Assembly (NCBI GenBank): GCA_029237695.1
Contig: CM055275.1
Span: 4,590,160 to 4,654,159 of the forward strand
DNA length: 64,000 bases
From: Conchocele bisecta
Lineage: Eukaryota > Mollusca > Bivalvia > Lucinida > Thyasiridae
Direction of reading: 5' to 3'
The translations under genes and the position numbers were made by a program. The notes beneath the pieces were generated by a model that saw only the letters and a list, made by a program, of their open reading frames with translations, searched no databases and was not told the origin of the DNA. Shown piece after piece: positions 1-10,659 of this stretch (position 1 is its first letter; every line of letters starts with the position of its first letter).

Positions 1-63
1 GTCAAATTGTAGCCGTAGATAACATATCGGAGGTGAATTATTGTAGCTAGCTCAACCTACTCT

Positions 64-376
64 TTTATCCTGTCAACACAGTGCGTATGTGCCGTGAAAC
101 ACGGAGCCGTGAAACATTTTTGATATCCTGTCAATACGACCTGATCACTGCGTATGAATATGTGCGGTGGCTGGGGTTATTTTTTTTATATTTTAAAGCT
201 ACATGTATTTGTAGGTGTTGACGGGATAAATTGAATAGTAAGTTAGTGCTGTGAATGGAAAAACATGTCTGGTGTGGCACGGAAACGGGATGTGCTCGGC
301 AGAGCCTCGCCCATCCCGTTTCCTAAGCTTTGCCAGATATATTTTCCCATTCACGGCACTAACCTACTATTCTCTA
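64..376 (+). mobile_element. Composite palindromic element, copy 1 (modules a+b)
   Basis: Two adjoining foldback modules. Module a (about 64-232) opens with ATCCTGTCAACAC and closes with the inverted GTGTTGACGGGAT. Module b (about 233-376) runs from AATAGTAAGTTAGTGC to the inverted GCACTAACCTACTATT, with a GC-rich palindromic centre around 285-325. The same modules in the same order recur at 14491, 29286 and, reversed, at 55013. No coding capacity is seen. A non-autonomous foldback or MITE is inferred. Confidence 0.75.
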
Positions 377-429
377 TGACACCTCTGTCCATGCCTGCTT
401 TCACATGATCTAGCCAGTGGATAGGTAAG

Positions 430-1156
430 ATCCCCGCAGGGGACGTAGAATTCTTTTTTTTTATTAATTTGTTCCGACGAAATAACAATTCGTACCCACG
501 AAATAACAATTTATTCCCTCAATTTAACAATTCGTTCCCATGAATTAACAATTTTTTGTTCCCTCAATTTAACAATTCGTTCCCACAAAATAACAATTCG
601 TTCCCATGGGAACCAATTGTTAATTCCATGGGAACCAATTGTTATATCCTGGGAACGAATTGTTAATTCGAGGGAACAAATTGTTATACCGTGGGAACAA
701 ATGGTTAATTTGAGGGAACAAATTGATAAATTGAGGGAACAAATTGTATTTCATGGGAACGAATTGTTAATTCGAGGGGACAAATTGTTCAATTGAGGGA
801 AGGAATTGTCATTTCATGGGAACAAATTGTTAATTCGAAGGAACTAATTGTTATATCGTGGGAACAAATTGTTAATTCGAGGGAACAAATTGTTAAATTG
901 AGGGAACTAATTGTCAGTTTGTGGGAACAAATTGTTAATTTGAGGGAACAAATAGTTATTTCATGGGAACAAATTGTTAATTCGAGGGAACGATTTGTTA
1001 ATTCGAGGGAACAAATTGTTTATCGTGGGAACTAATTGTTAATTCGAGATAACAAATTGTTAAATTGAGGGAACGAATTGTTAAATTGAGGGAATTAATT
1101 GTTATTTCGTGGGAACGAATTAATAACAAAAAATATTCTACGTCCACTGCGGGGCT
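430..1156. mobile_element. Foldback element with inverted 21-bp minisatellite
   Basis: Left flank 431-476 and right flank 1119-1155 are inverted copies of each other (CCCCGCAG...GACGTAGAAT then A/T-rich). Between them a degenerate 21-bp unit (GGGAACAAATTGTTAATTCGA type) runs in one orientation to about 605 and in the opposite orientation to about 1118. Because 21 is a multiple of 3, one frame stays open and spells a 7-residue repeat of the WEQIVNS/REQIVKL type. I read that as a by-product of the array. The right end is about 60 bp before the first zinc-finger exon. Confidence 0.75.
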
Positions 1157-1195
1157 CCATAGTATTTCAACACGATTGTTAAATTGGTAACCACT

Positions 1196-1216
1196 TTTTA
1201 TTACCACTTGTTTCAG
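1196..1216 (+). other. Probable splice acceptor before zinc-finger exon 1
   Basis: Pyrimidine-rich run ending in TTTCAG immediately before ATGGAC. The third paralogue has TTTTCAG followed by ATGGAA in the same place, and the second has a mutated version. Conservation in paralogues favours a real acceptor. No upstream exon is identified. Confidence 0.55.
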
Positions 1217-2275
1217 ATGGACACTAACGTCATAGACTGTAGCAACAAGGAAGAGGAAATGGCCTTTCAGTGTGACGTATGCAAGAAGAAATGCACAAAT
1301 AAGAGACTGCTCGAAGTGCATAGACGTTTACATACTGGAGAAACACGGAAATACTTGTGCTCTGTTTGTGAAAAGTCATTCACCAATCTGAAGAGCCATA
1401 TGAAAGTGCACACCAGAGAAAAACCATACACGTGTTATTTCTGTGAAAAGGCATTCTCCCAGCAACATAGTCTTACAGACCATTTGCGTATTCACACCGG
1501 GGAACGCCCATATTCATGCGGAGAATGTGACAAATCGTTTTCATCACAGGCTGGTCTTCATTATCACAAATTAACTCATTCTGGTGTAAAGCGCGAAGAT
1601 CCCGTGGACTGTGAAGTATGTGGTAAGGTGTTGGCGGGCAAAACCAGTCTCCAGTTTCATATGTACGTTCACACTGATGAACTGCCTTTCAAGTGTGATG
1701 TGTGTAATCAGGCATTTCGACGCAAAACCAGCCTTAATTTACACTCCAAGGTACACGGAGACAGAAAGTTACTTGCGTGTGAATTCTGTAATAAGACCTT
1801 TATCAGACAGAGCGGCCTTAAAGAGCATTTACGAATACACACAGGGGATCGTCCACATAAATGCAGTCTGTGTGATAAATGTTTTATAACAAAGGCATTG
1901 TTGACCTACCACGTACGTAGGCACAGTGGCGACCGGCCTTATGTATGCAGCGTGTGTGAGAAGCGATTTATCAATGGTACCCATCTCCGACGCCACTTAA
2001 AAATCCACACAGGAGAAGGCAGGGTTAGTTGTGAGTTTTGTGAAAAGACATTTTCCCAAAAGATAACGATGGTGCATCACATAGCCAGTTGCCATAACAA
2101 AGAGCGCCACAGTTGTAATTTGTGTAACAAGACTTTTGCACGTAAAAGCATCCTTTCAAGTCATATGAGGACACATACTGGTGATCGCTTACATAGTTGC
2201 CATCACTGCCATAAGACATTTGCACAAATGGTGTATTTAACTGCGCATCTCCGGCGTGTCCACCCGACCTTATAG
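1217..2275 (+). CDS. C2H2 zinc-finger protein, paralogue 1 (12 fingers)
   Basis: Single long exon of 352 codons from ATG 1217 to TAG. The open frame extends a little upstream without an ATG. A pyrimidine-rich tract ending TTTCAG lies directly before the ATG, so this is probably a terminal exon behind a 5'-UTR intron. A second in-frame ATG at 1259 matches the ATG used by paralogue 2. I count 12 C2H2 fingers joined by TGE/TGDRP-type linkers. Finger 1 is intact. Finger 2 is unusually short (C-X2-C-X9-H-X3-H). Fingers 10 and 12 have H-X4-H spacing. No KRAB, BTB, SCAN or ZAD domain precedes them. A nuclear, DNA-binding role follows from the family; the target is unknown. The protein ends VHPTL. 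A foldback element ends 60 bp upstream. Confidence 0.9.
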   Translation: MDTNVIDCSNKEEEMAFQCDVCKKKCTNKRLLEVHRRLHTGETRKYLCSVCEKSFTNLKSHMKVHTREKPYTCYFCEKAFSQQHSLTDHLRIHTGERPYSCGECDKSFSSQAGLHYHKLTHSGVKREDPVDCEVCGKVLAGKTSLQFHMYVHTDELPFKCDVCNQAFRRKTSLNLHSKVHGDRKLLACEFCNKTFIRQSGLKEHLRIHTGDRPHKCSLCDKCFITKALLTYHVRRHSGDRPYVCSVCEKRFINGTHLRRHLKIHTGEGRVSCEFCEKTFSQKITMVHHIASCHNKERHSCNLCNKTFARKSILSSHMRTHTGDRLHSCHHCHKTFAQMVYLTAHLRRVHPTL

Positions 2276-2490
2276 TTTGTTTTTACTTGTTTAATAAGTT
2301 ATAAGTCACATGTTGACAGAAATTATAATTCAGACTATATATTAATATATATATTAATTATGTTTAAAGGGGCATATCAGGATGAAAAAAATATGCTATA
2401 AAAATAAAATCATATTTTCATCATGGCCCTGTGTAAAGTGGTTTACTTGAAGATATATGACGATACTAGGACCGCCGACTTATCTGAGGA
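2276..2490 (+). other. 3' flank of zinc-finger gene 1
   Basis: AT-rich DNA with a TATATTAATATATATATTAA stretch. From about 2400 a short segment duplicates part of the left arm of the next TIR element (TGGCCCTGTGTAAA...). No clear polyadenylation signal lies near the stop; AATAAAA occurs only inside repeats. Confidence 0.5.
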
Positions 2491-2563
2491 TTTTGATTTT
2501 TGAAGAAAAAAATGCAAAGAAATAAAATGTGTTTTCATCATGGCCCTGTGTAAAATGGTTTAA

Positions 2564-2788
2564 CCCTTTCCCTGATAAAGACGACTTTTCACGCCTCTGC
2601 AGAAGATGTCTTTAGAAAACATTGTGGGAAAAGGAGAAATTGCTTGTATTAAACAAGCAATTTCTCCTTTTCCCACAATGTTTTCTACTCTATCAGATAA
2701 TTTAACCATCATCTGACCCAGCATTTGATTCTTTTATTCAGATGTTTTTGATTTGGAAGAGTCGAAATATCGCAAAACAGGGAAAGGG
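2564..2788. mobile_element. piggyBac-like MITE with TTAA duplication
   Basis: TTAA lies at 2560-2563 and 2789-2792, directly outside terminal inverted repeats CCCTTTCCCTG and CAGGGAAAGGG. A near-perfect internal palindrome lies at about 2613-2686. TTAA target sites with CCC-starting TIRs are the piggyBac hallmark. It is about 225 bp with no coding capacity, so non-autonomous. Confidence 0.8.
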
Positions 2789-2879
2789 TTAATTCAAAAA
2801 ATATATGATGATACTGGGACTGCTTTTCACATATAGGTACATATTCTAAACACAATAAGATAGGAAATCAGATATGTAC

Positions 2880-4255
2880 GTATATGGGTGAAAACAACCC
2901 AGCATGTATATGGGTGAAAACAACCCAGCATGTATATGGGTGAAAACAACCCAGCATTTATATGGGTGAAAACAACCCAGCATTTATATGGGTGAAAACA
3001 ACCCAGCATTTATATGGATGAAAACAACCCAGCATGTATATGGGTGAAAACAACCCAGCATGTATATGGGTGAAAACAACCCAGCATGTATATAGGTGAA
3101 AACAACCCAGCATGTATATGGGTGAAAACAACCCAGCATGTATATGGGTGAAAACAACCCAGCATGTATATAGGTGAAAACAACCCAGCATGTATATAGG
3201 TGAAAACAACCCAGCATGTATATGGGTGAAAACAACCCAGCATATATATGGGTGAAAACAACCCAGCATGTATATAGGTGAAAACAACCCAACAACCCAG
3301 CATGTATATGGATGAAAACAACCCAACAACCCAGCATGTATATGGATGAAAACAACCCAGCATGTATATGGGTGAAAACAACCCAGCATATATATGGGTG
3401 AAAACAACCCAGCATATATATGGGTGAAAACAACCCAGCATGTATATAGGTGAAAACAACCCAACAACCCAGCATGTATATGGATGAAAACAACCCAGCA
3501 TGTATATGGGTGAAAACAACCCAGCATATATATGGGTGAAAACAACCCAGCATATATATGGGTGAAAACAACCCAGCATGTATATAGGTGAAAACAACCC
3601 AACAACCCAGCATGTATATGGATGAAAACAACCCAACAACCCAGCATGTATATGGATGAAAACAACCCAGCATGTATAGGGGTGAAAACAACCCAGCATA
3701 TATATGGGTGAAAACAACCCAGCTATATATGGGTGAAAACAACCCAGCATATATATGGGTGAAAACAACCCAGCATGTATATAGGTGAAAACAACCCAAC
3801 AACCCAGCATGTATATGGATGAAAACAACCCAACAACCCAGCATGTATATGGATGAAAACAACCCAGCATGTATATGGGTGAAAACAACCCAGCATGTAT
3901 ATGGGTGAAAACAACCCAGCATGTATATGGATGAAAACAACCCAGCATGTATGTGGGTGAAAACAACCCAACAACCCAGCATATATATGAGTGAAAACAA
4001 CCCAGCATGTATATGGATGAAAACAACCCAGCATGTATTTGTGTGAAAAACAACCCAACCCCCTACAAACAACGCAGCATGTATATGGGTGAAAACAACC
4101 CAGCATGTATATGGGTGAAAACAACCCAACAACCCAGCATGTATATGGATGAAAACAACCCAACAACCCAGCATGTATATGGATGAAAACAACCCAACAA
4201 CCCAGCATGTATATGGGTGAAAACAACCCAGCATGTATATGGGTGAAAACAACCC
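2880..4255. repeat. 26-bp minisatellite array (about 50 units)
   Basis: Unit ATGTATATGGGTGAAAACAA plus CCCAGC. Some units carry an extra 8-bp ACAACCCA (34-bp variant). Variants with GTATATAGG, ATATATATGG or GTATATGGA are interspersed. Since 26 is not a multiple of 3 and the unit has no stop on the minus strand, long minus-strand frames stay open through all three phases (repeating GLFSPIYMLGCFHPYTCWVV type). These are not genes. Confidence 0.95.
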
Positions 4256-4373
4256 AGCAGTCCTAGTGTCATCATATATCTTCAATGAACAATTAAACCA
4301 CTTTACACAGAGGCATGATGAAAACACATTTTATTTGTTTGCATTTTTTTCTTCAAAAATCAAAATGTTTTTT

Positions 4374-4571
4374 ATACAGTGGAACGCCGCTAAACCAGAC
4401 ACTCGGGGAATTATAGATGTTTACCTTATATGTGCTTCGCTATTATGTATCTCTGATTACAATGACTTTCCATGATTGCAAAACACTAGGATGTGTCATG
4501 AATTGCCCACATGTCCGATTTACAGTGGAACATCTCCAAACCAGACAACCTGGGGAGAGGTTTCACTGTAG
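4374..4571. mobile_element. Palindromic MITE (ACAGTGGAAC ends), copy 1
   Basis: Starts ACAGTGGAACGCCGCTAAAC and ends with the inverted GAGAGGTTTCACTGT. Related palindromes with AAACCGGACACCCTGG centres lie at 15667-15736 and 36127-36191. Confidence 0.6.
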
Positions 4572-4685
4572 TATTTTTTTTTCTTAAACAAATCCTGATA
4601 TACTGCCCATTTAAGGTACAACGAAACTTGTTGGCTTATGGACAAATGAATGCTGGTACATGTACAAGTAGACTTGTTCTATGCT

Positions 4686-5233
4686 GAGCTCCAGATAAGG
4701 TCCGTATTGACATATTTTGAGCAATTATTTTAGCTGAATACGCATTGATTATCAAAAGTGGGAGTACAAACTACGCACAGCAATGTGAAAATTCAAAATA
4801 TTCAAAATACGCATTGATTTTCAAATTGAGTAGTGAAAATACTGTCATAAAGTTGAAAATTCACTTAGTTGAGCTGCAAAAGCATAATAGTGCTTTTTGC
4901 AACTGAAATAAGTGACTATTAAATTTGTTATATTTTTTATCATTTGTTCCCTATTTAGTAATGAAGAAAATCAATAACTAATTTGTAAAAGTAAAATATT
5001 CAATGATTTTGAAATCAGGGGGTATAGTATAGGAATGAATGGCCTTTTTGTGGAATTTATCGGGGTATAAACTTGGAAAAGTCCTTATAATTCTAGCATT
5101 TGAAATAAATTCATCAAGAAAATGTGTTTATTTTCCGTTTTCTTAAGAATTATTTTAACTGCGCCTGACGGTTACGGAAAGTAGTTCGGCATGGGAGTTT
5201 ACTGGGATATAAATTTTAGCTTATCTGGAGCTC
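4686..5233. mobile_element. MITE family A copy 1 (hAT-like TIR)
   Basis: Bounded by GAGCTCCAGATAAG and the inverted CTTATCTGGAGCTC. The interior carries the family hallmark GCGTATTTTAC and the inverted GTAAAATACGC, plus a palindromic GTGAATTTTCAACTTTATGAC region. A family C fragment (5030-5214) is inserted near its right end. Confidence 0.7.
5030..5214. mobile_element. Family C palindromic MITE, half copy
   Basis: Begins AGGAATGAATGGCCTTTTTG and continues through AACTGCGCCTGACGGTTACG to GATATAAATTTT. It matches one half of the longer copies at 22361, 24040 and 50743. It sits inside MITE A copy 1. Confidence 0.7.
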
Positions 5234-5777
5234 TGAGAAGGTGTATAATCTCGTCACAAATCTCGTCACAAATCACATTAGCCCCCTGTCCATATATGTG
5301 TCCGTGACTGGAGAAATGAGGCTTATGGGTTTTGCAAACAGTGCAGATCCAGATCAGCCTGTTCATCCGCAGCCTGATCAGGATTGGCACTGTTCGTCAT
5401 TCCATCAATGAAACACGCGTCGTGCTTTTAACACCCAATACAGATGGTTATCAGACGACATGAGTGTGCTATTTGATCAGGAGCCACACTGGTCACAAAC
5501 CACATGGGCCCCATTTCCCCAGTCACGGCTACATATAATGCTGAAGAATCTGGATGTATAGTACCCTTTAGACACACAGCTTATCTGGAGCCCTGAGAAG
5601 GTGTATAAACTCGTCTTTGATTGCAGGTTAAGTAATCCATGGAGTGGCATGTTTTAAACGTTGTCGAGGATCATTGTGCTAACGTGTCACAGGAACAATG
5701 AAACTTTGCAACACGTTTGAGGATCATAAAAAGGGTTTCCCTGGGCACAGGAACATATTTCAGGATCAGTGTTTTAG
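5234..5777. repeat. Repeat-rich stretch with CAGATCCAGATCAGCC palindrome
   Basis: Contains a hairpin at about 5335-5390 (AGTGCAGATCCAGATCAGCC against GCTGATCAGGATTGGCACTG). It is related to palindromes at 23228, 36975 and 59915. A fragment of the CTTATCTGGAGC terminus lies at about 5580. No convincing gene is seen. Confidence 0.5.
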
Positions 5778-6189
5778 TGTTCCAGATAAGGAATTTGTAA
5801 TTGAGTATTGTCACTCCATCATTGTATCTCCCGGACGAAAGTCGGGGGATACTATGGATTTGACACCGAACATCGTCCGCGTCGGCGTCCGCCGCAGACA
5901 CTTCTTGTCCGGAGGATAACTCGAACACCCTTTGGAATATTTTCATGAAACTTCACATATGCATAGACCGCGACCCGAAGGTGTGTCGCGCACAAGAATA
6001 ACAACTCTTGCATAGCTAATTGTTTAGTTATCTCCCTTTTTTGTTTTGCGCACTGATTGAGCATAACTCGACCACCCTTTGAAATATTTTCATGAAACTT
6101 CACACATGCATAGACCACGACCCGAAGGTGTGTCGCGCACAAGAATTACAACTCTTGCCTAGCTAATTCTTTAGTTATCTCCCTTTTTA

Positions 6190-8358
6190 TCTTGACTATT
6201 CGAAGAATAAGTAGAGCTTATGTTGTCACCCCGGCGTCGGCGTCACCGTCACGCCTTGGTTAAGGTTTTTAGTCAAGTTTGTATATGGAATACTACTGGC
6301 CCTACACCCACCATACTTGCACAACTTCATCTCCTAGTGATGTACATCAATAACCCCTGATCTATATTTGACCTTGACCTACATTTCCTCTTGAATTACT
6401 TGGTTAATTCACTTTGGTTAAGGTTTTTAGTCAAGCTTGTATATGCAATACTACTGGCCCTACACCCACCATACTTGGACAACTTCATCTAGTGATGCAC
6501 ATCAATAACCCCTCATCTATATTTGACCTTGACCTACATTTCCTCTTGAATTACTTACTTATAATTCCCCTTGGTTAAGGTTTTTAGTCAACCTTGGTTA
6601 AGGTTTTTTTTCATGCTTGTACATTGAATACTATTGTGCATCCAGACACCATACTTCGACAACCTTTTCTCATAGGTATGTACATCAATAACCCCTGATC
6701 TGTATTTGACCTTGACCTACATTTCCTCTTCAATTACTTACTTAATTCCTTTTGGTTAAGGTTTTTAGTCAACCTTCTATATGGAATACAACTGGCCCTA
6801 CACCCACCATACTTGGACAACTTCATCTCCTATTGATGTACACCAACAACCCCTGATTTATATTTGACCTTGACCTACATTTCCTCTTGAATTACTTACT
6901 TATAATTCCCCTTGGTTAAGGTTTTTAGTCAACCTTGGTTAAGTTTTTTTTTCATGCTTGTACATTGAATACTATTGTGCATCCAGACACCATACTTCGA
7001 CAACCTTTTCTCATAGGTATGTACATCAATAACCCCTGATCTGTATTTGACCTTGACCTACATTTCCTCTTCAATTACTTACTTAATTCCTTTTGGTTAA
7101 GGTTTTTAGTCAACCTTCTATATGGAATACAACTGGCCCTACACCCACCATACTTGGACAACTTCATCTCCTATTGATGTACACCAACAACCCCTGATTT
7201 ATATTTGACCTTGACCTACATTTCCTCTTGAATTACTTACTTAATTCCCCTTGGTTAACGTTTTTAGTCAAGCTTGTAGATGGAATACTCCTGGCCCTAC
7301 ACCAACCATACTTGGACAACTTCATCTCCTAGTGATGTACATCAACAACCCCTGACGTATATTTGACCTTGACCTACATTTAACCTTGAATTACTTACTT
7401 AATTCCCCTTGGTTAAGGTTTTTTACTCGACCTTGGTTAAGCTTTTTACTCAAGCTTGTACATGGAATACTATTGTGCATACAGACACCATACTTGGACA
7501 ACCTTTTCTCATAGTGATGTACATCAATAACCCCTGATCTATATTTGACCTTGACCTACATTTCCTCTTGAATTACTTGCTTAATTCTCTTTGGTTAAGG
7601 TTTTTAGTCAAGCTTGTAGATGGAATACTCATGGCCCTACACCAACCATACTTGGACAACTTCATCTCCTAGTGATGTACATCAACAACCCCTGACCTAT
7701 ATTTCACCTTGACCTACATTTTACCTTAACCTTAAATTACTTACTTAATTCCCCTTGGTTAAGGTTTTTACTCAACCTTGGTTAAGGTTTTTAGTCAAGC
7801 TTGTAGATGGAATACTATTGTGCATACAGACACCATACTTGGATAACTTTTCTCATAGGGATGCACATCAATAACCCCTGACCTTTATTTTACCTTCACC
7901 TACATTTAACCTTGAATTACTTGCTTAATGTTTATAGTCAAGCTTGTATATGGAATACTTCTGGGCCTACATCAACCATACTTGGACAACTTCATCTCCT
8001 AGTGATGTACATCAATAATCCCTGACCTATATTTGACCTTGACCTACTTTTATCCTTGGATTACTTAGTTATCTCCCCTTGGTTACGGTTTTTACTCCAG
8101 CTTGTATATGGAATACTCCTGGGCATACAGCAATCATACTTGGAAAACTTTATCTCCTAGTGATGTACATCAATAACCCCTGACCTATATCTGACATTGT
8201 CCTGCATTTAACCTTGAATTACTTACTTAATTTCCCTTGGTTAATGTTTTTAGTCGACCTTGGTTTTTATGCAGGCCGCAGCCACCTTCTTTGTCAAGCT
8301 ATGTGTACATCGACAATCCTCGTAGTCGAGCTATGCTGTTCTCCTACAGCTCTTGTTT
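6190..8358 (-). mobile_element. Element E copy 1 (minus orientation)
   Basis: Reading minus, it begins (8358) at the end ACAAGAGCTGTAGGAGAACA and ends with the palindromic GAATAAGTAGAGC / TATTCGAAGAATA region near 6190-6215, next to GACGCCGACGCCGG. Both ends match the longer plus-strand copy at 42743-46428. The interior is mostly the satellite listed next. It lacks the second satellite carried by copy 2. Confidence 0.8.
6250..8245 (-). repeat. Element E satellite, about 12 units of 150-185 bp
   Basis: Each unit carries CCTTGGTTAAGGTTTTTAGT, CATACTTGGACAACTTCATC, GATGTACATCAATAACCCCT and ATTTGACCTTGACCTACATT. Units alternate between single and double TTGGTTAAGG starts, which gives the length variation. 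Higher-order duplication is visible: about 6590-6910 is repeated at about 6910-7230. Confidence 0.9.
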
Positions 8359-8716
8359 GTTTTGAGCACTCTACAAACTGGACAATAATGCATGAAGACC
8401 CGTTTTCTCAAGACCCGTGTGCTCTGTACACCTTACCTGTAGAGAGAACAATAGCCTTCTCCGGTTGAACAATAGTGACTGGGAGAACCATTCACCTGTG
8501 CATGTGCTAGCATGTGCAAATGTCCAGACTGACCACTAACTGACCACTAACTTATTACAGATAATTTATACAGGTAAATTATTATACATGTATTACATTT
8601 CCGTAAACTGTGTTGACAATATTGTGGCAATATGTGGACCTGTGCAGATATGATATGTATATAAATATAGGACTATTAAACCAAATTCTGGGCTCCAGTA
8701 GCGAGCATTATTATTT
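8359..8716. other. Unassigned spacer inside element F
   Basis: Follows the E terminus CTCTTGTTT. It contains CTCAAGACCCGTGTGCTC and short A/T-rich stretches. No gene or repeat family recognised. Confidence 0.4.
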
Positions 8717-9871
8717 TTAGCCAGGGTTTTTAAAAAAAAATCCAGGCTATTGGATTGGCGAAAGCCGGGCGGGCGGGCGGGCGACGGGTGGCGTCCACAA
8801 TCAATGTTACGTTTTCGTGTTTCAGTCCATATCTTTGTTACTGTACCACCTAGGACCATCAAACTTTCACAGCTTCATAATCAAGGGGTGCCCACCACAT
8901 ATCACTATACAACATGTTACTTTTATTTTTAACTGGACCCATTTTTTCCGCGCAATCGACTTAGCCATTTTCAATGTTAAGTTTTCGCGTTTTCAATGTT
9001 AAGTTTTCGTGTTTAAGTCCATTTCTTTGGTACTGTACCACCTAGGACCACCAAACTTTCACAGCTTCATAATCAAGGGGTGCCCACCACATATCACTAT
9101 CCAACATGTTACTTTTTGTTGAACTTGACCCATTTTTTCCGCGCAGTCGACTTAGCCATTTTCAATGTTAAGTTTTCGCGTTTTCAATGTTAAGTTTTCG
9201 TGTTTAAGTCCATTTCTTTGGTACTGTACCACCTAGGACCACCAAACTTTCACAGCTTCATAACCAAGGGGTGCCTACCACATACAACTATCCAACATGT
9301 GACCATTTCTTTACCTTCACCTATTATTTCTACGTAATTGACTTAGCCATTTTCAACGTTAACTTTTTGTACGTCTGGTTAAATTTTTTGGTTAAAACAT
9401 TTTTTTCGTTATACTATATCTCTGCAACTGCTTCGCCCATTACCTTGAAACTTCACATGGGTGTTTATCATCATCCATATTTTCATTCTAGCCCCTGTGC
9501 GCAATGTCAAGGTCAAATTACTTTGAATTTATTTGTTAAAGTTTGTTCGTGTACTATATCTCTGCAACTGCTTCACCCATTACCTTGATACTTCACATGG
9601 GTGTTTATCATCATTGTCGCACCCGTTTGCGGAAAGCGCGATATCGTCGGCATGTTGGCATACGTCCGTCCGTCCGTACGTCCGTGTGTCCGGTTTTTTC
9701 GTTAAAGTTTTTCCATCTACTATATCTATTTTTTTACTGTCCATGCCTCGCCCCAATGTGCGACATGCAGGCCACGGCCATCTAGTCTACAAAAAGTGGG
9801 TATAATTATGTTATCCAAGTGTCCATGATTGGAAAAAACCTGGCCTTCGTGGCTTTGCCTCGTTTCTTGTT
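8717..9871 (+). mobile_element. Element D copy 1
   Basis: Starts TTTTAGCCAGG with the (GGGC)n-rich GAAAGCCGGGCGGGCGGGCG segment. It then has repeated blocks with TACTGTACCACCTAGGACCA and CTTCATAATCAAGGGGTGCC, then the GCTTGCGGAAAGCGCGAT-type module with CGTCCGTCCGT. It ends with the hairpin-containing CCTGGCCTTCGTGGCTTTGC and TTTCTTGTT. No coding capacity. Confidence 0.8.
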
Positions 9872-10659
9872 AATTTTTAAACTCTTTTTTTTTTCCATTT
9901 TTTTTCTTCAAATTCTTTTTCAATTTTTAGCCAGGTTTTTTGAAAAAAAATCCAGGCTATTGGATTGGCGAAAGCCGGGCGGGCGGGCGGCGGGCGGCGG
10001 GCGGGCGGGGGGGGGTGGGCGGGCGGCGGGCGGCGGGCGGCGTCCACAATCAATGTTAAGTTTTCGTGTTTGAGTCCATTTCTTTGTTACTGTACCACCT
10101 AGGACCACCAAACTTTCACAGCTTCATAATCAAGGGGTGCCCACCACATATCACTATCCAACATGTTACTTTTTTTTTAACTTCACCCATTTTTTCCGCG
10201 TAATCGACTTAGCCATTTTCAATGTTAAGTTTTCGCGTTTACAATGTTAAGTTTTCGTGTTTAAGTCCATTTCTTTCGTACTGTACCACCTAGGACCACC
10301 AAACTTTCACAGCTTCATAATCAAGGGGTACCCACCACATATCACTATCCAACATGTTACTTTTTTTTTTAACTTCACCCATTTTTTCCGTGCAGTCGAC
10401 TTAGCCATTTTCAATGTTAAGTTTTCGCGTTTACAATGTTAAGTTTTTCGTGTTTAAGTCCATTTCTTTGGTACTGTACCACCTAGGACCACAAACTTTC
10501 ACAGCTTCATAACCAAGGGGTGCCTACCAGATACAACTATCCAACATGTGACCATTTTTTTACCTTCACCTATTATTTCTACGTAATTGACTTAGCCATT
10601 TTCAACGTTAACTTTTTAACGTACGTCTGGTTAGAGTTTTTTGGTTAAAACTTTTTCGT

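Larger units (their letters stand above)
2492..4366. mobile_element. TIR element carrying a 26-bp minisatellite core
   Basis: The left arm (2492-2559 plus 2793-2825) is the inverted copy of the right arm (4256-4366). Both contain CATCATGGCCCTGTGTAAA or its inverse, a TTGATTTTTGAAGAAAAAAA stretch and GATGATACTGGGACTGC or its inverse. The arm is interrupted by a TTAA-flanked MITE, and the core is a 1.4-kb tandem array. The layout resembles satellite-cored non-autonomous elements of bivalves. No transposase is present. Confidence 0.7.

Noticed and set aside
793..1035. 80-residue frame with WEQIVNS/REQIVKL heptads resembling a coiled coil
   Set aside because: The 21-bp repeat is non-coding foldback sequence whose unit happens to be a multiple of three; the array reverses orientation and has indels.
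1184..1216. Extending zinc-finger gene 1 upstream of ATG 1217
   Set aside because: The extra codons have no ATG and coincide with a polypyrimidine/AG acceptor shared with the paralogues.
2880..4255. CRISPR-like appearance of regularly spaced short repeats
   Set aside because: Units abut without unique spacers and the context is animal DNA.
2827..4327. Long minus-strand open frames (up to 447 residues) of the GLFSPIYMLGCFHP type
   Set aside because: They are translations of a 26-bp minisatellite that lacks stops on that strand; they stay open in every frame and have no non-repeat coding context.
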